This document shows, one piece after another, positions 1 through 5,191 of a stretch of DNA of 5,830 nucleotides. The number at the start of each line of letters is the position of its first letter. The stretch's first letter is position 1. The translations under genes were made by a program, and so were the position numbers. Below the pieces are notes generated by a model that saw only the letters and a program-made list of their open reading frames with translations, was not told where the DNA came from and made no database searches. The DNA lies in NCBI GenBank assembly GCA_024274855.1, contig JAJSAJ010000600.1, positions 1-5,830 of the forward strand, given 5' to 3'. The stretch is from Planctomycetota bacterium (GTDB taxonomy: Bacteria; Planctomycetota; Planctomycetia; Pirellulales; Pirellulaceae).

Positions 1-405
1 CTGAAGGGCGATGTCGCAAACGCTGTGTGGCTACCCTGCAAGACCGTTGCGCAAGCGTGGCAGGACTTTGTGAAGACGGGCACTGTTCGCGACACGACAC
101 CCCCCTCGCGGCCAACCGAAGTCAAAGTGGATAGGGTAAGCGGCACGATCACTTGGAAGGCGTCCGTGGATTTTCAAAGCGGACTCCAGGCATTTGTTAT
201 CGAACGAGACGGCAAACGAATCGGCCGGATTCCAGAAAAACCACAAGATCGCTTTGGCCGCTCGCTGTTCCAGGGAATGAGTTACGGTGATACGCCAGAA
301 ATGCCGCTAGTGAGATTTCAGTTCGTCGACATGGCTGCCAGAAAAGGACAATCTCATGACTATCGTATCGTCGCCATTAACGGCGCCGGCCTATGTTCGC
401 AGTGA
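1..405 (+). CDS. C-terminal part of a secreted-type protein with a fibronectin-III-like domain (5' end outside window)
   Basis: The frame is open from base 1 and ends at TGA 403-405, giving 134 visible residues. The GTG at 25 is inside the open frame and is probably not the start. Residues 1-26 look like the end of another domain. A Pro-rich linker follows (DTTPPSRPTEV, 31-41). Residues 41-134 resemble a fibronectin-III-like beta sandwich: an ITW strand near 50, AFVIERDGKRIGRI near 64-77, and a closing YRIVAINGAG at 121-130, the usual last strand of such domains. FnIII-like domains at the C-terminus of bacterial extracellular enzymes usually act as spacers or binding modules. The catalytic part, if there is one, lies upstream of the window, so I assign no function. 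Confidence is high that it is coding and moderate for the fold. Confidence 0.75.
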   Translation: MKGDVANAVWLPCKTVAQAWQDFVKTGTVRDTTPPSRPTEVKVDRVSGTITWKASVDFQSGLQAFVIERDGKRIGRIPEKPQDRFGRSLFQGMSYGDTPEMPLVRFQFVDMAARKGQSHDYRIVAINGAGLCSQ

Positions 406-415
406 CAGAACTTTG

Positions 416-448
416 CCGATTGATTCAACCGTCGAATGACGGCATCGG
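416..448 (+). terminator. Possible hairpin after the first gene
   Basis: An outer stem CCGAT (416-420) / ATCGG (444-448) encloses an inner stem CCGTC (429-433) / GACGG (438-442) with a 4-base loop. It begins 11 bases after the stop codon at 403-405. There is no T-run after it, so it is not a classical intrinsic terminator. It may be a 3' end structure or chance. Confidence 0.25.
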
Positions 449-479
449 ACCATGGAAAGCTGAAAACCCATGGCCCATC

Positions 480-497
480 CTGCACGTCATCGTGCAG
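480..497. other. Perfect 7-bp hairpin in the intergenic gap
   Basis: CTGCACG (480-486) and CGTGCAG (491-497) are perfect inverted repeats around TCAT. The site lies 70 bases upstream of the ceramidase-family start. It could be an operator or a transcript hairpin. No T-tract follows, and no -35/-10 pair with good spacing was found in the gap. Confidence 0.25.
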
Positions 498-551
498 CAA
501 CAGCGGATCCATTCAATCAAATAGCTACAGGTTATACGTCTCACACAACGC

Positions 552-557
552 AGGAGG
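552..557 (+). promoter_or_regulatory. Strong Shine-Dalgarno site fixing the start at 567
   Basis: AGGAGG lies 9 bases before the ATG at 567. This supports 567 as the start over the in-frame ATG at 603, even though it puts about 34 residues in front of the hydrophobic signal segment. Confidence 0.8.
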
Positions 558-566
558 AGCGTCACT

Positions 567-2081
567 ATGAAACGGGATTCTTATTTCAACAACCGCTCGA
601 AAATGCATTTCACCGCAAACTTGTCCCATGGCGAATCACGCTGTCCATCAGCCAATGAACACGCAGTATTACGCAAGACATCGTTTTGCATTTGTTTGAT
701 CGTTCTTGGTGGATTTGCGGCGCGGCCAAGTTGTTTGCCGGCAGCCGATTTACAAGTCGGTATCGCTACAATCGACATCACTCCGCCGTTAGATTACCGG
801 ATGAGCGGATACTTCCACGAACGGTGTAACACCGGCACGCACGATCCTTTACAAGCAAAAGCGATTGTGTTCGAACAAGGTGACACGAAGGCGGCTCTTG
901 TCTTTTGCGATATTATTGCTATCACTCTCGATGTATCAAAACGGACCCGACAGATCGCTTCAACAAGGACCGGCATTCCCGCTGAGCATATCGCCATTGC
1001 GGCAACCCATAGTCATACGGGACCGCTTTATCACGGTGTGCTTCGAAATCGATTCCACGAAGAGGCCATCGCCAAACTGAAGAATGATCCGCATGAGACG
1101 ATCGACTACCCGACTGCGCTTGTCGACAAATTGGCGATCGTCATTCAACATGCGCAACAGGCTTTACGCCCGGTTCACATTCGAGCAGGCATGACCCAAC
1201 AACACGGCCTCTCGTTCAATCGTCGATTCCATATGAAAAAGGGGCCTGTCCGTTTCAATCCGGGCGTGTTGAATCCGGATATTGTTCGAGTGGCTGGTCC
1301 CATCGATCCGGAAGTAGGCATTCTTGCCTTTGAAGGGACGTCGGCAAAATCGCCATTTGCGTCGCTTACGGTTTTCGCCTTGCACTTAGACACGACTGGC
1401 GGAACGCTCTACAGTGCCGATTTCCCTTACTACTTCGAACAATCGCTCCGTGCCGAGTTGGGGGGCAACTTTGTATCGATTTTTGGAAATGGAACTTGTG
1501 GCGACATCAACCATCTGAATTTTCTCAGCAAGGCTCCTCGGCTCAAGACACGGACGATCGGCGAGGGGCTAGCCGCCACGGTGCTGGCCAAATGGCCTTC
1601 GCTCAAGCGAGTCGAAAAACCGTCGCTTGCCGTGCGAAGTGAAGTGGTGACGGTACCACTTCAAAAGTTCAGCGAAGAGGACGTGACGTGGGCTGAAGGA
1701 TACCTGAAAGATGTTGGTAATCCCAAAATGCCGTTTCTGGAACGGGTTAAAGCGTGCACGATTCTCGACCTGCAACTTCGTGGAGGCGATACCGTTCCGC
1801 TCGAGGTGCAAGTGTTTCGTTTGAACAACGAGGTGGCTATTGTTACTTTACCAGGGGAGATATTTGTTGACCTCGGATTGGCCATCAAGAAAATGTCGCC
1901 CTTTGCACAGACGATGGTCGTTGCACTCACCAACGATTGCCCCGGCTACATTCCCACGAAGAAAGCCTTCTCCGAAGGGAGTTATGAAACGGTGAATAGT
2001 CGCGTTCAGCCGGGTGGTGGGGAACGCCTCGTGGAAATCGCAGACCGATTGCTCAACCAACTGAAACAAGAGATAAAGTAA
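567..2081 (+). CDS. Neutral/alkaline non-lysosomal ceramidase-family secreted hydrolase
   Basis: This is a 504-residue protein. An unusually long polar N-terminus (1-34) precedes a hydrophobic signal segment (about 38-52) and a likely cleavage site near LPAA (57-60). The mature part opens with VGIATIDITPP (64-74), typical of the ceramidase N-terminal domain (Pfam PF04734). Likely zinc ligands by comparison with the Pseudomonas enzyme are the AATHSHTGP motif (145-153, His148/His150), His273 in FALHLDTTGG, Glu431 in LPGEIF and Tyr461 in CPGYIPT. The family cleaves the amide bond of ceramides at the cell surface or outside the cell. The canonical nucleophile motif GDVSPN appears here as CGDINH (311-316), so the catalytic Ser is replaced by Asn and true ceramidase activity is doubtful. 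At 504 residues it is shorter than the roughly 670-residue Pseudomonas enzyme and appears to lack its C-terminal Ig-like domain. The stop codon shares its last base with a repeat element. Confidence 0.92.
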   Translation: MKRDSYFNNRSKMHFTANLSHGESRCPSANEHAVLRKTSFCICLIVLGGFAARPSCLPAADLQVGIATIDITPPLDYRMSGYFHERCNTGTHDPLQAKAIVFEQGDTKAALVFCDIIAITLDVSKRTRQIASTRTGIPAEHIAIAATHSHTGPLYHGVLRNRFHEEAIAKLKNDPHETIDYPTALVDKLAIVIQHAQQALRPVHIRAGMTQQHGLSFNRRFHMKKGPVRFNPGVLNPDIVRVAGPIDPEVGILAFEGTSAKSPFASLTVFALHLDTTGGTLYSADFPYYFEQSLRAELGGNFVSIFGNGTCGDINHLNFLSKAPRLKTRTIGEGLAATVLAKWPSLKRVEKPSLAVRSEVVTVPLQKFSEEDVTWAEGYLKDVGNPKMPFLERVKACTILDLQLRGGDTVPLEVQVFRLNNEVAIVTLPGEIFVDLGLAIKKMSPFAQTMVVALTNDCPGYIPTKKAFSEGSYETVNSRVQPGGGERLVEIADRLLNQLKQEIK

Positions 2082-2168
2082 ATGCATTGGAGTCAGAAGT
2101 GGTCGGGCCATGGCACGTATTCTATTCTTGCTACTCCTTAATGTCAACAAAGAACAAGGTCTGACCCC
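2081..2168 (+). repeat. Internally deleted copy of the 211-bp repeat element (copy A)
   Basis: The left 17 bases (2081-2097, AATGCATTGGAGTCAGA) match 4674-4690 with one mismatch. The right 73 bases (2096-2168) match 4812-4884 at 70 of 73 positions, differing at 2137, 2139 and 2140. The junction shares GA, so this copy equals the longer element minus 123 internal bases. It keeps the right 24-bp terminal repeat (2145-2168), while the left one is cut to nine bases. Its first base is the last base of the ceramidase-family stop codon. Confidence 0.85.
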
Positions 2169-2194
2169 TGTTTTGGACTGACCCCTGTTTTGGA
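2161..2194 (+). repeat. Perfect 17-bp tandem duplication
   Basis: CTGACCCCTGTTTTGGA occurs at 2161-2177 and again at 2178-2194 with no spacer. The first unit shares its CTGACCCC with the right end of repeat copy A, so the duplication arose at or beside the element boundary. Confidence 0.9.
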
Positions 2195-2364
2195 GGGAGA
2201 CTCTGGTGACTTGGGTGGACGCAAACGCGCCATACCGCTCAACCTATTACCAGTACTTCGATTCAGATGGCAAGCTGCTCCCCAATCCCAGACGCGTTCG
2301 GGTCGCACTCGATCCACCGTTGAAACGAGGCAAGAAGACTTATCGGATCACGTTGGCAGAGTAG
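2182..2364 (+). pseudogene. Orphaned C-terminal tail of a lost gene (WVDANAPY motif)
   Basis: The frame is open from 2182 and ends with TAG at 2362-2364. It encodes a protein-like tail: LVTWVDANAPYRSTYY, then a DSDGKLLPNPRR turn, then VRVALDPP and a closing KKTYRITLAE strand. Codon use resembles that of the real genes. There is no credible start: the only candidate is a GTG at 2206 in the middle of the conserved-looking motif, and an in-frame TGA at 2179 lies within the tandem repeat. I associate the WVDANAPY motif with C-terminal regions of large planctomycetal multidomain proteins, but this is recall and I cannot name the family firmly. The rest of the gene seems to have been removed where the repeat and its duplication now lie. 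A short expressed peptide is possible but unlikely. Confidence 0.6.
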
Positions 2365-2646
2365 CCAGCAGGAGCATCGTCCGCTGCATAAACAACTCGG
2401 GCGCGGAAATGGGCAGAACTAAAGGGTACCGATGAGACGCCGTGCAACCAGCGTCACTTCCATGGTGAGCCTGCTCGCGGTCATTCCGGACTTAACGCTC
2501 GTTACCTGATGCGGCGTGTTGCCAACTCGAAGCTAAGTCATTCGGAATTAATGTTCGAATAGTAGACTGGGAGCAAGGATCGATCGCAGATCGATACTTG
2601 ACACGAACCGGACCGGCATGAAAGAGGGTCTGTTTGTGTCGGTGCA
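2365..2646. other. Intergenic stretch with no convincing gene
   Basis: Neither strand shows a frame with gene-like composition. The best candidate is 2432-2509 (+), 25 codons starting MRRRATSVTSMVSLLAVI. It resembles a signal peptide start but ends at once and has no clear ribosome binding site. The stretch separates the broken gene tail from the 3' end of the convergent membrane-protein gene. No T-tailed terminator was found between them. Confidence 0.5.
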
Positions 2647-2985
2647 TCATATCTCTCGATCATTTGCCTTGTTCCGGCGGCCAATGAACGAGAGTACGAG
2701 TGAAAGGATCCCACTTACAAGCAGCCCGGAACCGCCGCCCAGTATCCAGACGATTTCATCTTCCTCAACCTGCGTTGTCCCCAAACAGAGAAAAAGGACT
2801 CCAGCTACGATGCCTGCAACACCCGTCCCCGAAGCCAACACCGCAAAAATCCGAGCGATCACTCGGAGGACGATCGGTTTCCAGATACAAAGGGCAACCA
2901 GGCCAATAAGGGCGACCGAAGCAATTGCCGATATGATGAAAGGCATCGCACTGTTCTCCATCAACATCCAGTAGGGAAGTTTCAT
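2647..2985 (-). CDS. Small three-helix membrane protein, unknown function
   Basis: This frame encodes 112 residues from the ATG at 2985, or 99 residues from the internal ATG at 2946. The shorter form is preferred: GGAG (2956-2959 on the plus strand, read on minus) lies 9 bases upstream of it, while 2985 has only a weak GA-rich stretch. Three hydrophobic helices are visible, at about residues 15-34, 42-68 and 78-101 of the longer form. The loop between helices 2 and 3 is acidic (VEEDE). The C-terminal tail is basic and polar (GRRNKANDREI). The second and third helices are Gly-rich, suggesting close helix packing. I recognise no family motif. It lies 156 bases downstream of the DUF1080-hydrolase gene on the same strand, so co-transcription is possible but not shown. 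Confidence 0.7.
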   Translation of the reverse strand: MKLPYWMLMENSAMPFIISAIASVALIGLVALCIWKPIVLRVIARIFAVLASGTGVAGIVAGVLFLCLGTTQVEEDEIVWILGGGSGLLVSGILSLVLSFIGRRNKANDREI

Positions 2986-3087
2986 TCCGACTCGGATGGA
3001 TACGACTCAAGCCTAGACAGCACGGGCGACCGAAGAGCGTCCCTTGCGATTCCCGTGGCGCGTCGACGCCTGACGGTGGTCGCGGAG

Positions 3088-3107
3088 CCGGGTTGTGCAC
3101 AACCGGC
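3088..3107. other. GC-rich palindrome
   Basis: GGTTGTGCACAACC (3091-3104) is a perfect 14-base palindrome, extended by CCGG on both sides with one bulged base. It lies between the DUF1080-hydrolase stop and the membrane-protein start on the minus strand. It could be an operator for the latter or a transcript hairpin. Confidence 0.35.
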
Positions 3108-3110
3108 GCG

Positions 3111-3136
3111 GTTGCAATTTGCGAGACAATTGCACC
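3111..3136 (-). terminator. Inverted repeat just after the DUF1080-hydrolase stop
   Basis: TGCAATT (3113-3119) and AATTGCA (3128-3134) pair around an 8-base loop, with flanking GG/CC adding pairs across one bulge. On the minus strand it begins about 6 bases after the TAG at 3144-3142, which is a normal terminator position. There is no T-run, so it may be a 3' end structure and not a true intrinsic terminator. Confidence 0.35.
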
Positions 3137-3141
3137 GTTGG

Positions 3142-4680
3142 CTATTTGAGGTATTTGTCGAAAAATGCGATAACTTCTGGTCGGAGATCACGTTGCTTGG
3201 GCTGAAGGTGAAAACTGTGTGGCGCACCCTCGATAATAATCAGTCGGCTTTGCACGCCGATTTCCTTGGCCGCCTGGCAGAAACGCCGGGATTGGTCTGG
3301 CGGCGTTGTCTTGTCGGCCGTGCCGTGCAGGATCAGCATGGGCGGATCGTCCTTCGACAGCTGTTTGATGGGCGAGGCCGAGTCCCAAACAGCGGGTGCT
3401 TCCGCCTGTGGCTTGGTGAACATTGGCAGGTTTGGATAGGGTCTGGGTGGGACTTGCCCCTCCCATGTGGAAACGCAGTGCGGGTACATGGGCACCGCAG
3501 CCTGAATGCGGCAAGAGTAATCCGCGTCCTCCATCGGATCGATGCCCACCTCGGGCCCGCTGACCGCCAGCAGGGCTGTTAGATGCCCGCCTGCCGATCC
3601 GCCGATGGCACCGATATGCTGGCGATCGAGTTGGAATCGATTGGCGTTTTTTCGTAGCCAACGCACCGCCCGTTTGCAGTCTTGGATGTTTCGTGGAAAA
3701 GTCGGCGAGCCGATCTTGGCCAAGGCATAGTTGATCGACATGCAGACATAGCCATGCAATGCGAGTGTCGTGCCGATGTTTACTTCGCGACTCGCCCCTT
3801 TGTCGCCACCTGTCCACCCGCCGCCATGAATGATTACGATGCCTGGGTACTTCTTCCCCGGTTCGAACGTGGGTGGCAGATAGAGATCCGCTTTCTCCTT
3901 GCGATCCGGTCCAAGGTAGGCCACATTCTTTTTGACACGGACTGCGGGCTTTTTGACAGGGGCTTCGGGCGGCTCCGGAACGATATCGCGCACGAAGATA
4001 TTGCGCCAGCGGATTTCCCCACCATGCGTTTGCAGCATGATTGGGTCTTTGATAGGCAAAGGCTGCGAGCGATCCCAGTAGTTCTCCATCACGGCGCCGT
4101 CGACGACCAGTTTGTTATTTAACCACACCCAAGTCCGGTTGCCGATCTGGCGGATGCGAAAAAGGTTCCATTCACCGAACGGCCTGTCGGCGCGCACAAG
4201 CGGGTCGCGCCCCGGTGTCCCGGGAGTGTTGTTAAAAGGGCCGCCCGAGCCCAGGTGTGGTTTGCGAGTCGGATTCTTCGGATCGAAGACCTGATTCCAA
4301 TCCCAGATTTGTACCTGCGGAGTGCCTCTCAGATAGATGCCGCTGTCGGCCTTCGGTACGGTCTTGTATTCGAGCAACAGCTCGATATTCCCAAACTCTT
4401 CGTCGGTCGTGGCATACGGACCATGCCCGTCGTTGACCATCGCGTCCTGCTCGACGCGCCAATGTTTCGGAAACTCTGTGCGCTGTTGAGCAAGGTTCAC
4501 GGCTTTTTTGTCTCCGGTCAGCCTGGCAGCGCGATGTGGATTAAGTCCATGCCAGCCTGATAGGTCGTGACCGTTGAAGATTGGTCGGAAACCCTTTGGG
4601 GGAATAGGGTCGGCGGCCTGCAACGTCGTCAGTTGTACGAACAGGATCAAATTCAGGACGAACTTGGCAAAACAATGCAT
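3142..4680 (-). CDS. Secreted DUF1080 (3-keto-glycoside hydrolase-like) plus alpha/beta hydrolase two-domain protein
   Basis: This is a 512-residue protein starting at ATG 4680. Residues 1-23 form a signal peptide (hydrophobic VLNLILFVQL, cleavage near LQAA). Residues 31-233 are a DUF1080 domain (PF06439, concanavalin-like fold): FRPIFNGHDLSGW, ADSGIYLRG (111-119), WNLFRI (171-176) and IRWRNIFVRDI (223-233). After a Pro/Lys linker (234-250), residues 251-512 form an esterase-type alpha/beta hydrolase: oxyanion HGGGW (285-289), nucleophile elbow GGSAGG (Ser362), Asp456 in HGTADKTTP and His488 in GAPHSF. The catalytic triad is complete. Known DUF1080 members act on 3-keto-disaccharides; the second domain resembles acyl esterases, so the protein may deacylate and cleave modified sugars outside the cytoplasm. 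The substrate is inferred. A GTG at 4725 would add 15 residues encoded mostly by the repeat element and is rejected as the start. AAGG (plus 4691-4694) lies 10 bases before the ATG, inside the element. Confidence 0.93.
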   Translation of the reverse strand: MHCFAKFVLNLILFVQLTTLQAADPIPPKGFRPIFNGHDLSGWHGLNPHRAARLTGDKKAVNLAQQRTEFPKHWRVEQDAMVNDGHGPYATTDEEFGNIELLLEYKTVPKADSGIYLRGTPQVQIWDWNQVFDPKNPTRKPHLGSGGPFNNTPGTPGRDPLVRADRPFGEWNLFRIRQIGNRTWVWLNNKLVVDGAVMENYWDRSQPLPIKDPIMLQTHGGEIRWRNIFVRDIVPEPPEAPVKKPAVRVKKNVAYLGPDRKEKADLYLPPTFEPGKKYPGIVIIHGGGWTGGDKGASREVNIGTTLALHGYVCMSINYALAKIGSPTFPRNIQDCKRAVRWLRKNANRFQLDRQHIGAIGGSAGGHLTALLAVSGPEVGIDPMEDADYSCRIQAAVPMYPHCVSTWEGQVPPRPYPNLPMFTKPQAEAPAVWDSASPIKQLSKDDPPMLILHGTADKTTPPDQSRRFCQAAKEIGVQSRLIIIEGAPHSFHLQPKQRDLRPEVIAFFDKYLK

Positions 4681-4736
4681 TGGGGTCAGACCTTGTTCTT
4701 TGTTGTCTGTGTGATTTGAGACCACGTCATCTCGGA

Positions 4737-4760
4737 AGATCGCTTAGCAGATCGCTTAGC
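4737..4760 (+). repeat. 12-bp tandem duplication inside the element
   Basis: AGATCGCTTAGC occurs at 4737-4748 and again at 4749-4760, directly adjacent. It is absent from copy A, where this part is deleted. Confidence 0.9.
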
Positions 4761-4771
4761 GCGCATACCCA

Positions 4772-4795
4772 CGCGACATCACGTGATAGATCGCG
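4772..4795. repeat. REP-like imperfect palindrome inside the element
   Basis: CGCGA (4772-4776) pairs with TCGCG (4791-4795), and ATCAC pairs with GTGAT in the perfect 10-base palindrome at 4778-4787, separated by a 1/3-base internal loop. An imperfect palindrome with unpaired bases in mid-stem is typical of REP sequences recognised by IS200-like REP transposases. Confidence 0.5.
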
Positions 4796-4846
4796 CCGGC
4801 GTACTCTATTCGAAGTGGTCGGGCCATGGCACGTATTCTATTCTTG

Positions 4847-4927
4847 CTACTCGTCCATGTCAACAAAGAACAAGGTCTGACCCCGAGTCGCTCCGAGACC
4901 AATAAACAGAGTAATCAATCCGGCCAT
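4847..4927 (-). pseudogene. Truncated start of a small membrane-type gene cut by the repeat element
   Basis: The ATG at 4927 has an AAGGA Shine-Dalgarno site (plus 4935-4939) 7 bases upstream, which is good spacing. The frame starts MAGLITLFIGLGATR, a hydrophobic segment like a signal or first membrane helix. It enters the inverted repeat after about 14 codons and ends at a TAG inside the element, for 26 codons in total. The last 12 or so codons are element-derived (GQTLFFVDMDE). This looks like the 5' end of a gene whose remainder was lost at the insertion. The original family cannot be recognised from so little. It could also be a short peptide in its own right. Confidence 0.45.
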
Positions 4928-5095
4928 GACATTTTCCTTTTGCGGAGAGCCGTGTGTCGGCATGAGCCTGGTGCAAATTGCACGGGGCCTCGAACCAACT
5001 TCGAGCTACCGTCGTGTTTGCGTGAACTGCCATGGGACGCACGATCAGTCCGGTTCGTTTGGGTGCGGTCGCCGCTTCTGGCACGGTGATCGGTT
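4928..5095. other. Gap with two short inverted repeats
   Basis: The gap holds GTGCAA-A-TTGCAC (4971-4983) and a perfect 6-bp stem CTCGAA/TTCGAG (4989-4994 and 5000-5005, loop CCAAC). On the minus strand both lie downstream of the dehydratase-like gene and its small follower and upstream of the truncated frame. They could mark a transcript end, but no T-run follows. I see no convincing gene here. Confidence 0.35.
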
Positions 5096-5191
5096 TCAGC
5101 GGCCCCTCAACTTCTCCTCTAACCGGTGGTCAAGGTCTGCCTCCATAAGTTGCTCGAACGTGATGTCCACGTCGTGCCTCTCGGCCTGCAT
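5096..5191 (-). CDS. Possible 31-residue small protein translationally coupled to the enolase-family gene
   Basis: The stop of the upstream gene and this ATG overlap as TGATG, a classic coupling arrangement. The product is 31 residues, MQAERHDVDITFEQLMEADL then DHRLEEKLRGR. It is highly charged and probably one amphipathic helix. Codon use has many G/C third positions, like the neighbouring genes. No family is recognised. It might be a real small gene, the remnant of a longer one, or a chance frame after a stop codon. A clear Shine-Dalgarno site is lacking, so expression would depend on coupling. Confidence 0.4.
   Translation of the reverse strand: MQAERHDVDITFEQLMEADLDHRLEEKLRGR

Larger units (their letters stand above)
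4674..4884 (+). mobile_element. 211-bp non-autonomous repeat element with 24-bp terminal inverted repeats
   Basis: Positions 4682-4705 and 4861-4884 are perfect 24-base inverted repeats, beginning GGGGTCAGACC on the left. A further AATGCATT (4674-4681) is shared with the start of copy A at 2081 and is treated as part of the element. The interior has a 12-bp tandem duplication and a REP-like palindrome. No transposase is encoded and no target-site duplication is visible. I recall GGGGTCAGA-type motifs near REP-associated tyrosine transposases (IS200-like), which would explain mobilisation in trans, but this link is inference. The element overlaps the start codon of the DUF1080-hydrolase gene on the left and cuts a minus-strand reading frame on the right. 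Confidence 0.75.

Noticed and set aside
526..540. TTATAC at 532-537 as a -10 box for the ceramidase-family gene
   Set aside because: No acceptable -35 sequence lies 16-18 bases upstream, so the promoter cannot be supported.
2432..2509. 25-codon plus-strand frame beginning MRRRATSVTSMVSLLAVI
   Set aside because: It resembles a signal peptide start but stops at once, and no clear ribosome binding site or continuation in another frame was found.
2598..2630. TTGACA at 2598 as a -35 promoter box
   Set aside because: No -10-like hexamer occurs at the proper spacing, and no plus-strand gene follows.
3055..3582. Plus-strand 175-codon open frame
   Set aside because: It is antisense to the well-supported DUF1080-hydrolase gene and its protein lacks domain features, so it is a shadow of that gene.
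4678..4725. Upstream GTG start for the DUF1080-hydrolase gene
   Set aside because: It would prepend 15 residues translated mainly from the repeat element and put polar residues in front of a normal signal peptide. The ATG at 4680 gives a standard signal peptide.
5019..5033. A CVNCH heme-binding-type motif on the plus strand within an open frame at 4926-5204
   Set aside because: The frame runs antisense to the possible coupled small gene and the end of the enolase-family gene, has no cytochrome-like surroundings, and the motif is short enough to arise by chance.
4860..5084. A 74-codon minus-strand frame starting MPEAATAPKRTGL
   Set aside because: It has no ribosome binding site, low-quality composition and no family motif, and it ends inside the repeat element. 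It competes with the better-supported start at 4927.
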